Part shown: positions 1 through 5,449 of the stretch, in pieces
Position numbering within the stretch: the first letter of the stretch is position 1
Layout: every line of letters starts with the position of its first letter
Assembly: GCA_018827585.1 (NCBI GenBank)
Contig: JAHJXP010000106.1
Location: 1 to 10,498 of the forward strand
Source: Pseudomonadota bacterium
GTDB taxonomy: Bacteria > Desulfobacterota > Syntrophia > Syntrophales > UBA5619
Reading direction: 5' to 3'
DNA: 10,498 nucleotides
The notes under the pieces: generated by a model
What the model was told of the DNA's origin: nothing
The model's input: only the letters and a program-made list of their open reading frames with translations
Database searches by the model: none
Translations under genes and position numbers: made by a program

Positions 1-882
1 GGCGCGGAGCTTTTCCATTTTCGCCTCGGTGAAGTACTGGTACTGCCCCCGGATCGCCTCCGGCATCTCGATGTAGTCGATCCGGGGCGGGAGGTCCAGG
101 GCGGCGAAGACCGCCCCGATCAGGTCGTTCCAGGTCCTGGCCCCGCCCGTCCCGAGGTTGAAGATCCCGTTCGCCTCCCCGTGGTTGAGGAGCCACCAGA
201 GGACTTCCGTGCAGTCCTTCACATAGACGAAATCCCTCATCTGGCCGCCGTCGGCGTATTCAGGCTTGTACGACTTGAAGAGCCGGACCCTCCCCGCCTC
301 GCGGATCTGGTGAAAGGCCTTGAAGACGACGCTCGTCATGTCGCCCTTGTGGTACTCGTTCGGCCCGAAGACATTGAAGAACTTCACCCCCGCCATCCTG
401 TCCGCCATCCCCAGCCGCAGGACGCGCAGATCAAAGAGCTGCTTGGAGTAGCCGTACATGTTGATCGGCCTGAGGACGCGTGTTGTTTCGTCCGAATCGG
501 AGAAACCCAGCGCGCCGTCGCCGTAGGTCGCCGCGGAACTGGCGCAGATGAACCGGACGCCCCTGGCCAGCGCCCAGTCTGCCAAAAAGCAGGAGTAGTG
601 AAAATTGTTCTCCGTGAGGTAGTCGGCGTCCCGCTCTGTCGTCGAGGAGCAGGCCCCCATATGGACGACGGCCTCGACGGGAAAGGGAACCCGATCACTG
701 ACGACCATCTCGAGAAAGGCGCCTTTATGGATATAGTCGGCGTACCGTCGTTTGACGAGGTTCTTCCACTTTTCGGTTGTCCCCAGTTCATCGACGATGA
801 CGATGTCGTCCCGCCCCTCGTCGTTCAGTTTCGCGACGAATGCGCTACCGATGAACCCGGCGCCGCCTGTGACAACGATCAT
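1..882 (-). CDS. hldD: ADP-L-glycero-D-manno-heptose 6-epimerase, C-terminus cut by window edge
   Basis: HldD (RfaD) is a cytoplasmic NADP-dependent short-chain epimerase that inverts C6 of ADP-D-glycero-D-manno-heptose, giving the heptose donor for the LPS inner core. The 294 visible residues begin with the Rossmann motif TGGAGFIGS (5-13). They continue with the HldD-typical GACSSTTE (77-83 region), ASSAATYG (114-121), the catalytic Y143 and K147 of the YGYSK motif, HKGDM with K179 (the second catalytic lysine region in the E. coli enzyme), RDFVYV (216-221) and NLGTG (242-246). Family members are about 310-330 residues, so only a short C-terminal piece lies off the left edge. The ATG at 882 is chosen because GGGAG, overlapping the TAG stop of the upstream aminotransferase, sits just ahead of it. 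The 12-base gap indicates one transcript with kdnA. Other extended SDR epimerases are possible in principle, but the ACSSTTE and HKG signatures point to HldD. Confidence 0.93.
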   Translation of the reverse strand, partial: MIVVTGGAGFIGSAFVAKLNDEGRDDIVIVDELGTTEKWKNLVKRRYADYIHKGAFLEMVVSDRVPFPVEAVVHMGACSSTTERDADYLTENNFHYSCFLADWALARGVRFICASSAATYGDGALGFSDSDETTRVLRPINMYGYSKQLFDLRVLRLGMADRMAGVKFFNVFGPNEYHKGDMTSVVFKAFHQIREAGRVRLFKSYKPEYADGGQMRDFVYVKDCTEVLWWLLNHGEANGIFNLGTGGARTWNDLIGAVFAALDLPPRIDYIEMPEAIRGQYQYFTEAKMEKLRA

Positions 883-894
883 GTGTCCGACTCC

Positions 895-2094
895 CTACAG
901 AATCTTTGCCGCCTTTTCGATCCCCTTCCGGATCGCCCGGATCTTAGCGGCCGGCATCTTCACGTTCATCCCCATGATCAGCGTCCGGCCGAGGAGGTCC
1001 TCCGCGTGGGGGATCGCCTTGCGGCTGTAGGCCACCTTCCGGTTCCGTGGATCGGAGAAGGGGTGCTGCTTCGAATTGGCCGTGGACTTCGCCAGGAAAT
1101 GCTCCCAGTTGGGGACATAGTGCCAGAAGTTGTCCTTGAAGCGGACCGTATCGATCCCCTCGGCCTTCAGGGCCTTCTGGAACGCCAATGTCTGCTCCTC
1201 CTCGGGGAGGTTGAATCCCAGAAACGTCGCCGAATCCCCTTCCGGATCGGGGATAGCCCGGAATTTCAGCCCGGGGATCGGGGCGAGGGCCTCCTTGATC
1301 GCCGCCTTGTTCTTCCGCTGGGCGGCAATAACCCGGTCCAGTTTCCGGATCTGGGCGAGGCCGAGCGCTCCCTGGATCTCGTTCATCCGGTAGTTGAAGC
1401 CGAGGATCGTCCGCCCGTCGAGCGCCCGGCTGACGGGGGAGAGGTGGTCGTGGCCGTGATCGTGGTACCATTCGGCGCGGTGGTAGAGATCGCGGTCGTT
1501 GGTTATGACCAGGCCGCCTTCGCCGGTGGTGATCGTCTTGTAATGGTCGAAACTGAAGATTCCCATGTGGCCGAAAGTGCCGAGCTTCCTGCCCTTGAAG
1601 CTCGCCCCGCAGCCCTGGGCGTTGTCCTCCAGGACGAGGATCTTGTGCTTCTTGGCCGTTTTGATGATCTTGTCGATCCTGGCCGGCGCCCCGCACATGT
1701 GAACGGGGATGACCGCCTTCGTCCGCGGCGTAACCTTGTTCGGGATGTCGTCCGGATCGAGGTTGAGGGTGTCGTCGATGTCCGCCATGACGGGGATGCC
1801 GCCCACCTCCAGGACCGCCTCGTAGGTGGCCATGAAGGTGAAGGCCGGACAGATCACCTCGTCCCCGGGGCCCACGTCGAGGGCCGTGAGCGCGATCTTG
1901 AGCGCCGCCGAACCGGAGGTCACCCCCAGGGCGTATTTGGCCCCGGTGTATTTCGCGAAGGCCTTCTCGAAGTCCCGAACCTTCCATATCCCCTGCCGCT
2001 CCTTGTCGAAGGCGTATCTGGCCAGGACGCCCGTCCTGAGGACATCCATGACCTCCTTGATCTCTTCTTTTCCGATGAGTTCCGCACCGGCCAT
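895..2094 (-). CDS. kdnA: DegT-family PLP aminotransferase, probable 8-amino-3,8-dideoxy-Kdo transaminase
   Basis: This is a 399-residue fold-type I PLP enzyme of the DegT/DnrJ/EryC1/StrS family. KdnA uses glutamate to aminate the C8 aldehyde of oxidised Kdo, giving Kdo8N for the LPS inner core. PLP-site features are visible: TSGSAAL (59-65), the LEDNAQ aspartate D157 that holds the pyridine nitrogen, and the Schiff-base lysine K186 in SFDHYKTITTGEGG. From memory, DHGHDH (212-217), HMCG (132-135), TPRTKA (122-127) and IPDPEGDSA (281-289) recall Shewanella KdnA rather than perosamine or ArnB-type enzymes. The start at 2094 has a strong GGGAGGA site six bases upstream. The gene lies between an iron-type dehydrogenase and hldD on the same strand, and that dehydrogenase-aminotransferase pairing is the main support for the Kdo8N role. 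The alternative is another nucleotide-sugar aminotransferase. The family is certain; the substrate is inferred. Confidence 0.85.
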   Translation of the reverse strand: MAGAELIGKEEIKEVMDVLRTGVLARYAFDKERQGIWKVRDFEKAFAKYTGAKYALGVTSGSAALKIALTALDVGPGDEVICPAFTFMATYEAVLEVGGIPVMADIDDTLNLDPDDIPNKVTPRTKAVIPVHMCGAPARIDKIIKTAKKHKILVLEDNAQGCGASFKGRKLGTFGHMGIFSFDHYKTITTGEGGLVITNDRDLYHRAEWYHDHGHDHLSPVSRALDGRTILGFNYRMNEIQGALGLAQIRKLDRVIAAQRKNKAAIKEALAPIPGLKFRAIPDPEGDSATFLGFNLPEEEQTLAFQKALKAEGIDTVRFKDNFWHYVPNWEHFLAKSTANSKQHPFSDPRNRKVAYSRKAIPHAEDLLGRTLIMGMNVKMPAAKIRAIRKGIEKAAKIL

Positions 2095-2212
2095 TTTCTT
2101 TCCTCCCTAATCTCCGTCCCTTTCAGAACGGTAAAAATCAAACGGATAAACCATGAAAAAAATGTTGCTTGATTTGACAAGAGGATTCCGAAAGCGCGAA
2201 TCGATATTTTTC

Positions 2213-2227
2213 GGGGCACCCTGCCCC
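2213..2227. other. Small GC hairpin in the kdnB-kdnA gap
   Basis: GGGGCA (2213-2218) and TGCCCC (2222-2227) form a six-pair stem with a three-base loop just after the kdnB stop. No T-run follows on the minus strand (GAAAAATATC follows instead), so it is not a canonical intrinsic terminator. It could slow decay of the kdnB message or attenuate read-through into kdnA. The rest of the 146-base gap shows no convincing promoter, so kdnB and kdnA may share a transcript. Confidence 0.4.
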
Positions 2228-2240
2228 CGCACTTCTCTCA

Positions 2241-3398
2241 TTACGAATAACACTCCTGGTAGATTTCGACCATGTCTTCAAGCGTCATCTTGCAGGGGTT
2301 GTTGGCCAGCGGCCGGGCGACGGTCATCGCCACTTTCGCCAGCTCGGCAAAATCGCTCTCCGGAATCTTTAGCTCCTCGAGGGTTGTCATGATACCGCAG
2401 TCCTCGATCAGGGCCTCCACCGCCTCCACAGCAAGCCAGGCCGCCTCCCTAAGCGGCAGGTCGTCCACGATCTCCCCCATGACCTCCGCGATGTCGACGA
2501 ACTTCTCCAAGGCGCCGGGGAGGTTGAAGGCCATCACCCGGGGGAGCATGATCGTGTTGGCCAGGCCGTGGGAAACCCCGTATTTTCCGCCGAGCGGGTA
2601 GGAGAGGGAGTGAACGGCCGTCACGCCCGCATTGGCCAATCCCAGTCCCGCATAGAGACTCCCTAACAACATCGCCTCGCGGGCCTCGACGTTGGCGCCG
2701 TTGTGGACCGCCGTCCGCAGGTTCTCCGAGATGAGGCGGACCGCCTCCAGCGACATCATCTCGCTCAGCGGAGAGGCGTTGAGTGAGGTATAGGACTCGA
2801 TCGCGTGGCAGAGGGCGTCGATCCCCGTCGCCGCCGTGGGATGGGGCGGGAGCGTCAGCGTCAGCTCCGGATCGAGGAGGGCCAGCTCCGGATAGAGGTG
2901 GGGACTGTTCATCCCCTCCTTCTTCTTAAGTTTTTTCCGGATGAACACGGAGGTGAAGGTCACCTCGCTCCCCGTTCCGGCGGTCGTCGGGACCATGATC
3001 TTGGGGAACCCCGGACCGGGAACCCGGTTGAGCCCCAGGTAATCCTCGGCCTTCCCCCTGTTCGCCGCCAGGACCGCGATCGCCTTGGCGAGGTCCATGG
3101 CGCTCCCGCCGCCGATGCCGACGACCCCGTCGCACTTCTTCTTCAGGGCGAGCTTCGTCCCCTCGTCGGCCAGCTCGAGCGGCGGCTCCGGTTCCGTTTT
3201 GTCGTAGATGACGGGGTCGATCCCGGCCTGGTCCAGGAGGCTCGCCACCTTCTCCAGGAATCCGGTCTCGGCCAGGTTCCTGTCGAGGACGACCAGTGGC
3301 CGGGAGACCTTGTGTTCGGCGAGGTGTTCGGCCAGCGCGGCAAAGCTCCCCTTTCCGAAGACGATCTTCCTGGCGCCGGTGAAGGAAAATGTTTTCAT
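2241..3398 (-). CDS. kdnB: Iron-type (group III) alcohol dehydrogenase, probable Kdo 8-oxidase
   Basis: This 385-residue protein is of the iron-containing alcohol dehydrogenase family. In the Kdo8N pathway KdnB oxidises the C8 hydroxyl of Kdo to the aldehyde with NAD+, supplying the transaminase encoded next. The NAD-binding GGGSAMD is at 96-102 and PTTAGTGSEVT at 137-147. The four metal ligands of the family are all present: D194 and H198 (GIDALCHAIE), H263 (VHSLSYPLGG) and H277 (VSHG). The C-terminal NNPCKMTLEDMVEIY (366-380) is also typical. I place the start at 3398 (MKTFSF) because GGAGAGGA lies just upstream; an in-frame ATG at 3431 has no such site. Sequence alone cannot separate KdnB from butanol or propanediol dehydrogenase relatives, so the specific name rests on its place directly ahead of kdnA and hldD. 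No fermentation genes are nearby. Confidence 0.78.
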   Translation of the reverse strand: MKTFSFTGARKIVFGKGSFAALAEHLAEHKVSRPLVVLDRNLAETGFLEKVASLLDQAGIDPVIYDKTEPEPPLELADEGTKLALKKKCDGVVGIGGGSAMDLAKAIAVLAANRGKAEDYLGLNRVPGPGFPKIMVPTTAGTGSEVTFTSVFIRKKLKKKEGMNSPHLYPELALLDPELTLTLPPHPTAATGIDALCHAIESYTSLNASPLSEMMSLEAVRLISENLRTAVHNGANVEAREAMLLGSLYAGLGLANAGVTAVHSLSYPLGGKYGVSHGLANTIMLPRVMAFNLPGALEKFVDIAEVMGEIVDDLPLREAAWLAVEAVEALIEDCGIMTTLEELKIPESDFAELAKVAMTVARPLANNPCKMTLEDMVEIYQECYS

Positions 3399-3424
3399 GG
3401 CATCCTCTCCATTTTTCCTATGTA

Positions 3425-3453
3425 AATACAAGAATTTGACCGCAAAAAGTCAA
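3425..3453 (-). promoter_or_regulatory. Candidate sigma-70 promoter for kdnB-kdnA-hldD
   Basis: On the minus strand, TTGACT (3453-3448; five of six to the -35 consensus), a 17-base spacer and TGTATT (3430-3425; four of six to -10) precede kdnB. Transcription would begin near 3418, leaving a leader of about 20 bases that includes the ribosome site. A -10 of TATTTA at 3428-3423 with a 19-base spacer is a weaker reading. The -35 hexamer sits five bases from the end of repeat copy A and itself resembles a repeat end (GACTTTTTGCGGTC). Confidence 0.5.
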
Positions 3454-3457
3454 GCAT

Positions 3458-3610
3458 GACGGCTTCGTAAAAAGTCTAAAATCTCCTTCCCCTTGATGGG
3501 GGAGGGTTAGGGTGGGGGTGGTAAGTAACTGTATTGCCGTATGTTATTTCCCCCTCCCCTTCATCCCCTCCCGCCAGGGGAGGGGAAATTTTACTTTTTA
3601 CAAAGCCGTC
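3458..3610 (+). repeat. 153-bp palindromic MITE-like element, copy A
   Basis: The element has 18-bp terminal inverted repeats: GACGGCTTCGTAAAAAGT at 3458-3475 and its complement at 3593-3610 with one mismatch. Inside are two eight-pair GC hairpins (3485-3505 and 3565-3585) around a unique centre (about 3519-3550). The segment 3498-3610 matches copy B at 111 of 113 positions by eye, and the remaining part is about 85% alike. There is no open frame of its own and no transposase nearby, so it would be a non-autonomous element. I could not recognise a clean target-site duplication. It lies between the trmJ stop and the kdnB promoter. Confidence 0.85.
3498..3518 (+). other. G-quadruplex motif within copy A
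   Basis: Four G-runs (5, 3, 3 and 5 bases) are separated by loops A, TTA and T. This satisfies the usual intramolecular G4 pattern with very short loops, which favours stable folding. It overlaps the 3' arm of the first hairpin, so the two structures would compete. The G-rich strand is the plus strand here. Confidence 0.65.
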
Positions 3611-3630
3611 CCATTTTCGCGACTTTTAAG

Positions 3631-3650
3631 ACTTTTTTACGGGTTCGTCA
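3631..3650 (-). repeat. Isolated repeat end overlapping the trmJ stop codon
   Basis: Read on the minus strand this is TGACGAACCCGTAAAAAAGT, a diverged version of the element end TGACGGCTTCGTAAAAAGT. Its first three bases are the trmJ stop codon. It is separated from copy A by 20 bases (3611-3630), which contain another ACTTTT fragment. Confidence 0.55.
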
Positions 3651-4385
3651 AGCATTATTGCGCTTCTTGTGGTCTCCGTACCACTCGATCTGCCGGCAGA
3701 TCCCCCGGATGATCTTGACCTCCCGGGCCTGGAGGGTCGTGCGGGCGAAGAGGCGGCGGATGTGCATCATCCAGTAGTCGGGGTTCTCCGGGAGGAAAAA
3801 CCCGATCGCGAGGAGGACCTCCTTGAGCTTGGCGTACATCGCCTCGAGCTCCCGGACGGTGGCCAGCTTCGGCGCCGCCGGGAGATCCTTTTCCATCCGG
3901 GCGACGAAAAGCTCGTAGCAGACTATCATCACCGCGTGAGAGAGGTTCAGGGACTTGAAGCCAGCCGTCGGGATCGTCACGACGGTCTGGCAGAAGCGGA
4001 GGTCGTCGTTGGTGAGCCCTGTGTCTTCAGGGCCGAACAGGAGGGCGATCTCGTTTTCCTGCGACAGCCCGACGAGAGACTCGGCCATCCCGCGCGGCAA
4101 GACGGCCGGCCCCCTCCCCGCCCCTTTTCTCGCCGTCGTCCCGACGACCCAGGAGAACCCGGCCAGGGCCTCGTCCAGCGTGTTGCAATACCGGATCGCC
4201 TCGACGACATCCCTGGCCTCGTGGGTGGCCATCTGCAGAACAGCCTCGTTGTCGAGCTCATTTTGCCCCACGACGATCATCTTCCCGATCCCCATGTTCT
4301 TCGCGCAGCGGGCGGTGGAACCGACGTTGCCGGGGTATTTCGCCCCCTTCAGGACGATGGTGACATTGTCAAAATTTACCTTCAT
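3648..4385 (-). CDS. trmJ: tRNA (cytidine/uridine-2'-O-)-methyltransferase, TrmJ type
   Basis: This is a 245-residue SPOUT-class (TrmH family, group 1) enzyme. It would transfer methyl from SAM to the 2'-hydroxyl of a tRNA anticodon-loop nucleotide (position 32 in E. coli). The three knot motifs are visible: N20 to R26 (NVGSTAR), FGPEDTGL (117-124) and IPTAGFKSLNLSHAV (138-151). The C-terminal extension LFARTTLQ..EVKIIRGICRQI (212-233) is the TrmJ-type helical tail, and the length matches the family. The ATG at 4385 lies 28 bases after the upstream methyltransferase stop; the ribosome site is weak (AGAGAAAAA), so translation may be coupled. The stop codon sits inside a repeat-like end, and copy A follows as a possible terminator. 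Position-32 specificity is inferred from the family. Confidence 0.9.
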   Translation of the reverse strand: MKVNFDNVTIVLKGAKYPGNVGSTARCAKNMGIGKMIVVGQNELDNEAVLQMATHEARDVVEAIRYCNTLDEALAGFSWVVGTTARKGAGRGPAVLPRGMAESLVGLSQENEIALLFGPEDTGLTNDDLRFCQTVVTIPTAGFKSLNLSHAVMIVCYELFVARMEKDLPAAPKLATVRELEAMYAKLKEVLLAIGFFLPENPDYWMMHIRRLFARTTLQAREVKIIRGICRQIEWYGDHKKRNNA

Positions 4386-4399
4386 GCGGTTTTTCTCTG

Positions 4400-4416
4400 T
4401 TTTTCCGAAGCCGTCA
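4400..4416 (-). repeat. Isolated repeat end overlapping the methyltransferase stop codon
   Basis: Read on the minus strand this is TGACGGCTTCGGAAAAA, 16 of 17 identical to the element end of copies A and B. Its TGA is the stop codon of the upstream methyltransferase, and it fills most of the gap before trmJ. No second end or hairpin arm accompanies it, so it is either a solo relic or a chance match. A one-mismatch match of this length is unlikely by chance in 10 kb. Confidence 0.55.
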
Positions 4417-5088
4417 CGATTTCTCCCAGCGGGCCGCTACGAACGCCCCCGTGTCCCGCCCCCGCCTCTCCCGCTCGATCCGGGCGAATTCGCCTGGGTT
4501 GTCCTCTTTCCCGAAATGGATCGCCGTCCGGACGATGCCGGCGACGGGCGCCGCCTCCAGGAGCTGGGCGGGTGAGCGGAAGACGACCCGGCGGAAGATG
4601 GATTCCGGGTCCCGCCGGGCGTCCGCAAGGCGACGGTCGGCCCAGGGACTCAGGCTGTTTAACGTCGCGACGACCACGATCCCGCCCCTTCTCGTCACCC
4701 GGAAGAGCTCGGCGACGGCCCGCCGCGCGTCGGCGATGAATTCCAGGGCCGCGATGGAGACGGTCTTGTCTAAAGTCCCGTCGGCAAAGGGAAGGCAGGC
4801 CATGTCGGCCGCCGCCCACCGGTGGGGATAAGATGCGGCGCACTCCTGCGCCCGGCGGAGCATCGCGAAGGAGATGTCTATCCCGGCGACCTTCGCCCCC
4901 CGGCGGAGAAACTCGCGGGTAAAGAGGCCCGTGCCGCTCCCGGCGTCAAGGATGAGCTCGCCCGGCGCCGGCCGGAGCAGGTCGAGGACCAGCTCGCTTT
5001 CGTATCTCAGGACCGCCTTGCCCACCGGGGTCTCGAACCAGCAGTTATATCTGTCCGGCCAATCATCGAACAGCTGTCGTGCAACCAT
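4414..5088 (-). CDS. Class I SAM-dependent methyltransferase (Methyltransf_11 type), substrate unknown
   Basis: This is a 224-residue Rossmann methyltransferase. Motif I, ILDAGSGTGLFTREF (46-60), binds SAM; GIDISFAML (69-77) carries the acidic ribose-binding D71. ADMACLPFADGTLD (94-107) and the GGIVVVATLNSLSPW segment (135-149) complete the UbiE-like fold. The N-terminus FDDWPDRYNCWFETPVGKAV resembles a group of small uncharacterised methyltransferases; lipid, quinone, metal(loid) or small-molecule substrates are all possible. The ATG at 5088 is chosen because AGGAG lies nine bases upstream. The frame stays open back to 5295, but that extension is repeat copy B and low-complexity sequence. 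The gene probably forms an operon with trmJ. Its stop codon coincides with a repeat-like end, so its C-terminus may have been reset by an insertion. Confidence 0.8.
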   Translation of the reverse strand: MVARQLFDDWPDRYNCWFETPVGKAVLRYESELVLDLLRPAPGELILDAGSGTGLFTREFLRRGAKVAGIDISFAMLRRAQECAASYPHRWAAADMACLPFADGTLDKTVSIAALEFIADARRAVAELFRVTRRGGIVVVATLNSLSPWADRRLADARRDPESIFRRVVFRSPAQLLEAAPVAGIVRTAIHFGKEDNPGEFARIERERRGRDTGAFVAARWEKS

Positions 5089-5187
5089 TTTTTTCCGCTC
5101 CTGCCGCACCCTTCCCGTCCCCAGACTGAAGGCCTTTCTCCCGATGCCACTCCGGCGTCGGGATTGGAATACTTCGATCCGACAGCA

Positions 5188-5217
5188 CTTATAAATGACG
5201 GCTTCGTAAAAAGTAAA
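5188..5217 (-). promoter_or_regulatory. Candidate promoter for methyltransferase-trmJ, using a repeat end
   Basis: On the minus strand, TTTACT (5217-5212; four of six) and TATAAG (5193-5188; five of six to -10) are separated by 18 bases. The -35 lies inside the terminus of repeat copy B and the -10 in unique flanking DNA. Transcription would start near 5181, giving a leader of about 90 bases. This is pattern evidence only. Confidence 0.35.
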
Positions 5218-5349
5218 ATTTCCCCTCCCCCGGCGGGAGGGGATGAAGGGGAGGGGGAAATAACATACGGCAATACAGTTACTTACCACCCCCACCCTAA
5301 CCCTCCCCCGTCGAGGGGGAGGAGATTTCGGACTTTTTACGAGATCATC
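5197..5349 (-). repeat. 153-bp palindromic MITE-like element, copy B (inverted relative to A)
   Basis: This copy has the same length and architecture as copy A in the opposite orientation. Its end at 5197-5214 is a perfect 18-bp match to the left end of A; its other end (5332-5349) has drifted (GATGATCTCGTAAAAAGT read on the minus strand). The hairpins are at 5222-5242 and 5302-5322. The second is a perfect eight-pair stem here, where copy A has a T.G wobble. With copy A it encloses trmJ and the methyltransferase. Confidence 0.85.
5289..5309 (-). other. G-quadruplex motif within copy B
   Basis: This is the same four-run G4 pattern as in copy A (runs of 5, 3, 3 and 5; loops of 1, 3 and 1), with the G-rich strand on the minus strand. 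It would be in the RNA only if transcription enters copy B from the rsmG side. Confidence 0.6.
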
Positions 5350-5351
5350 AA

Positions 5352-5371
5352 GACTATTTTTTACGAGTTCA
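5352..5371 (-). repeat. Extra diverged repeat end next to copy B
   Basis: Read on the minus strand this is TGAACTCGTAAAAAATAGTC, related to the drifted end of copy B two bases away (TGATGATCTCGTAAAAAGTC). Two end-like sequences in tandem suggest nested or repeated insertion at one site. Confidence 0.5.
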
Positions 5372-5449
5372 TAATAAATGGTTCACAACCGCGTTGCAAC
5401 GGAAAATAGGGGGCTTGACAGGATCACGGCGCTCTGTCAGAAGAGAGTG

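Larger units (their letters stand above)
5089..5449. other. Gene-free divergent region between methyltransferase and rsmG
   Basis: This 361-base stretch separates leftward from rightward genes. It holds the methyltransferase leader (5089-5187), a promoter-like site, repeat copy B and an extra repeat end (5352-5371). It ends with about 78 bases ahead of rsmG that include a small inverted repeat (TGACAG at 5416-5421 and CTGTCA at 5434-5439). Frames open across it read through the repeats and are not credible genes. mnmG, the usual neighbour of rsmG, is not here. Confidence 0.7.

Noticed and set aside
181..2172. 663-codon open frame on the plus strand
   Set aside because: It lies antisense to kdnA and hldD, whose reading frames carry clear family motifs. 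Its composition (many R, P, G, D, V) is typical of a GC-rich shadow frame, and no domain is recognisable.
2805..3425. 206-codon plus-strand frame opposite kdnB
   Set aside because: It is antisense to a gene with intact metal and NAD motifs; no family features of its own.
3512..3712. 66-codon open frame on the plus strand over copy A
   Set aside because: It is made of repeat sequence and the antisense of the trmJ 3' end; nothing supports a protein.
3669..4739. 356-codon plus-strand frame opposite trmJ and the methyltransferase
   Set aside because: It spans two real minus-strand genes and the gap between them, and has only GC-biased composition.
5089..5295. N-terminal extension of the methyltransferase starting MGVVSNCIAV
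   Set aside because: The same first 21 residues occur in an open frame at 3512 because both are translations of the 153-bp repeat. The extension has no ribosome site, whereas the ATG at 5088 has AGGAG at good spacing.
5416..5439. Inverted repeat TGACAG...CTGTCA before rsmG
   Set aside because: Six-base arms with a 12-base loop are expected by chance at this scale; no known operator is recognised.
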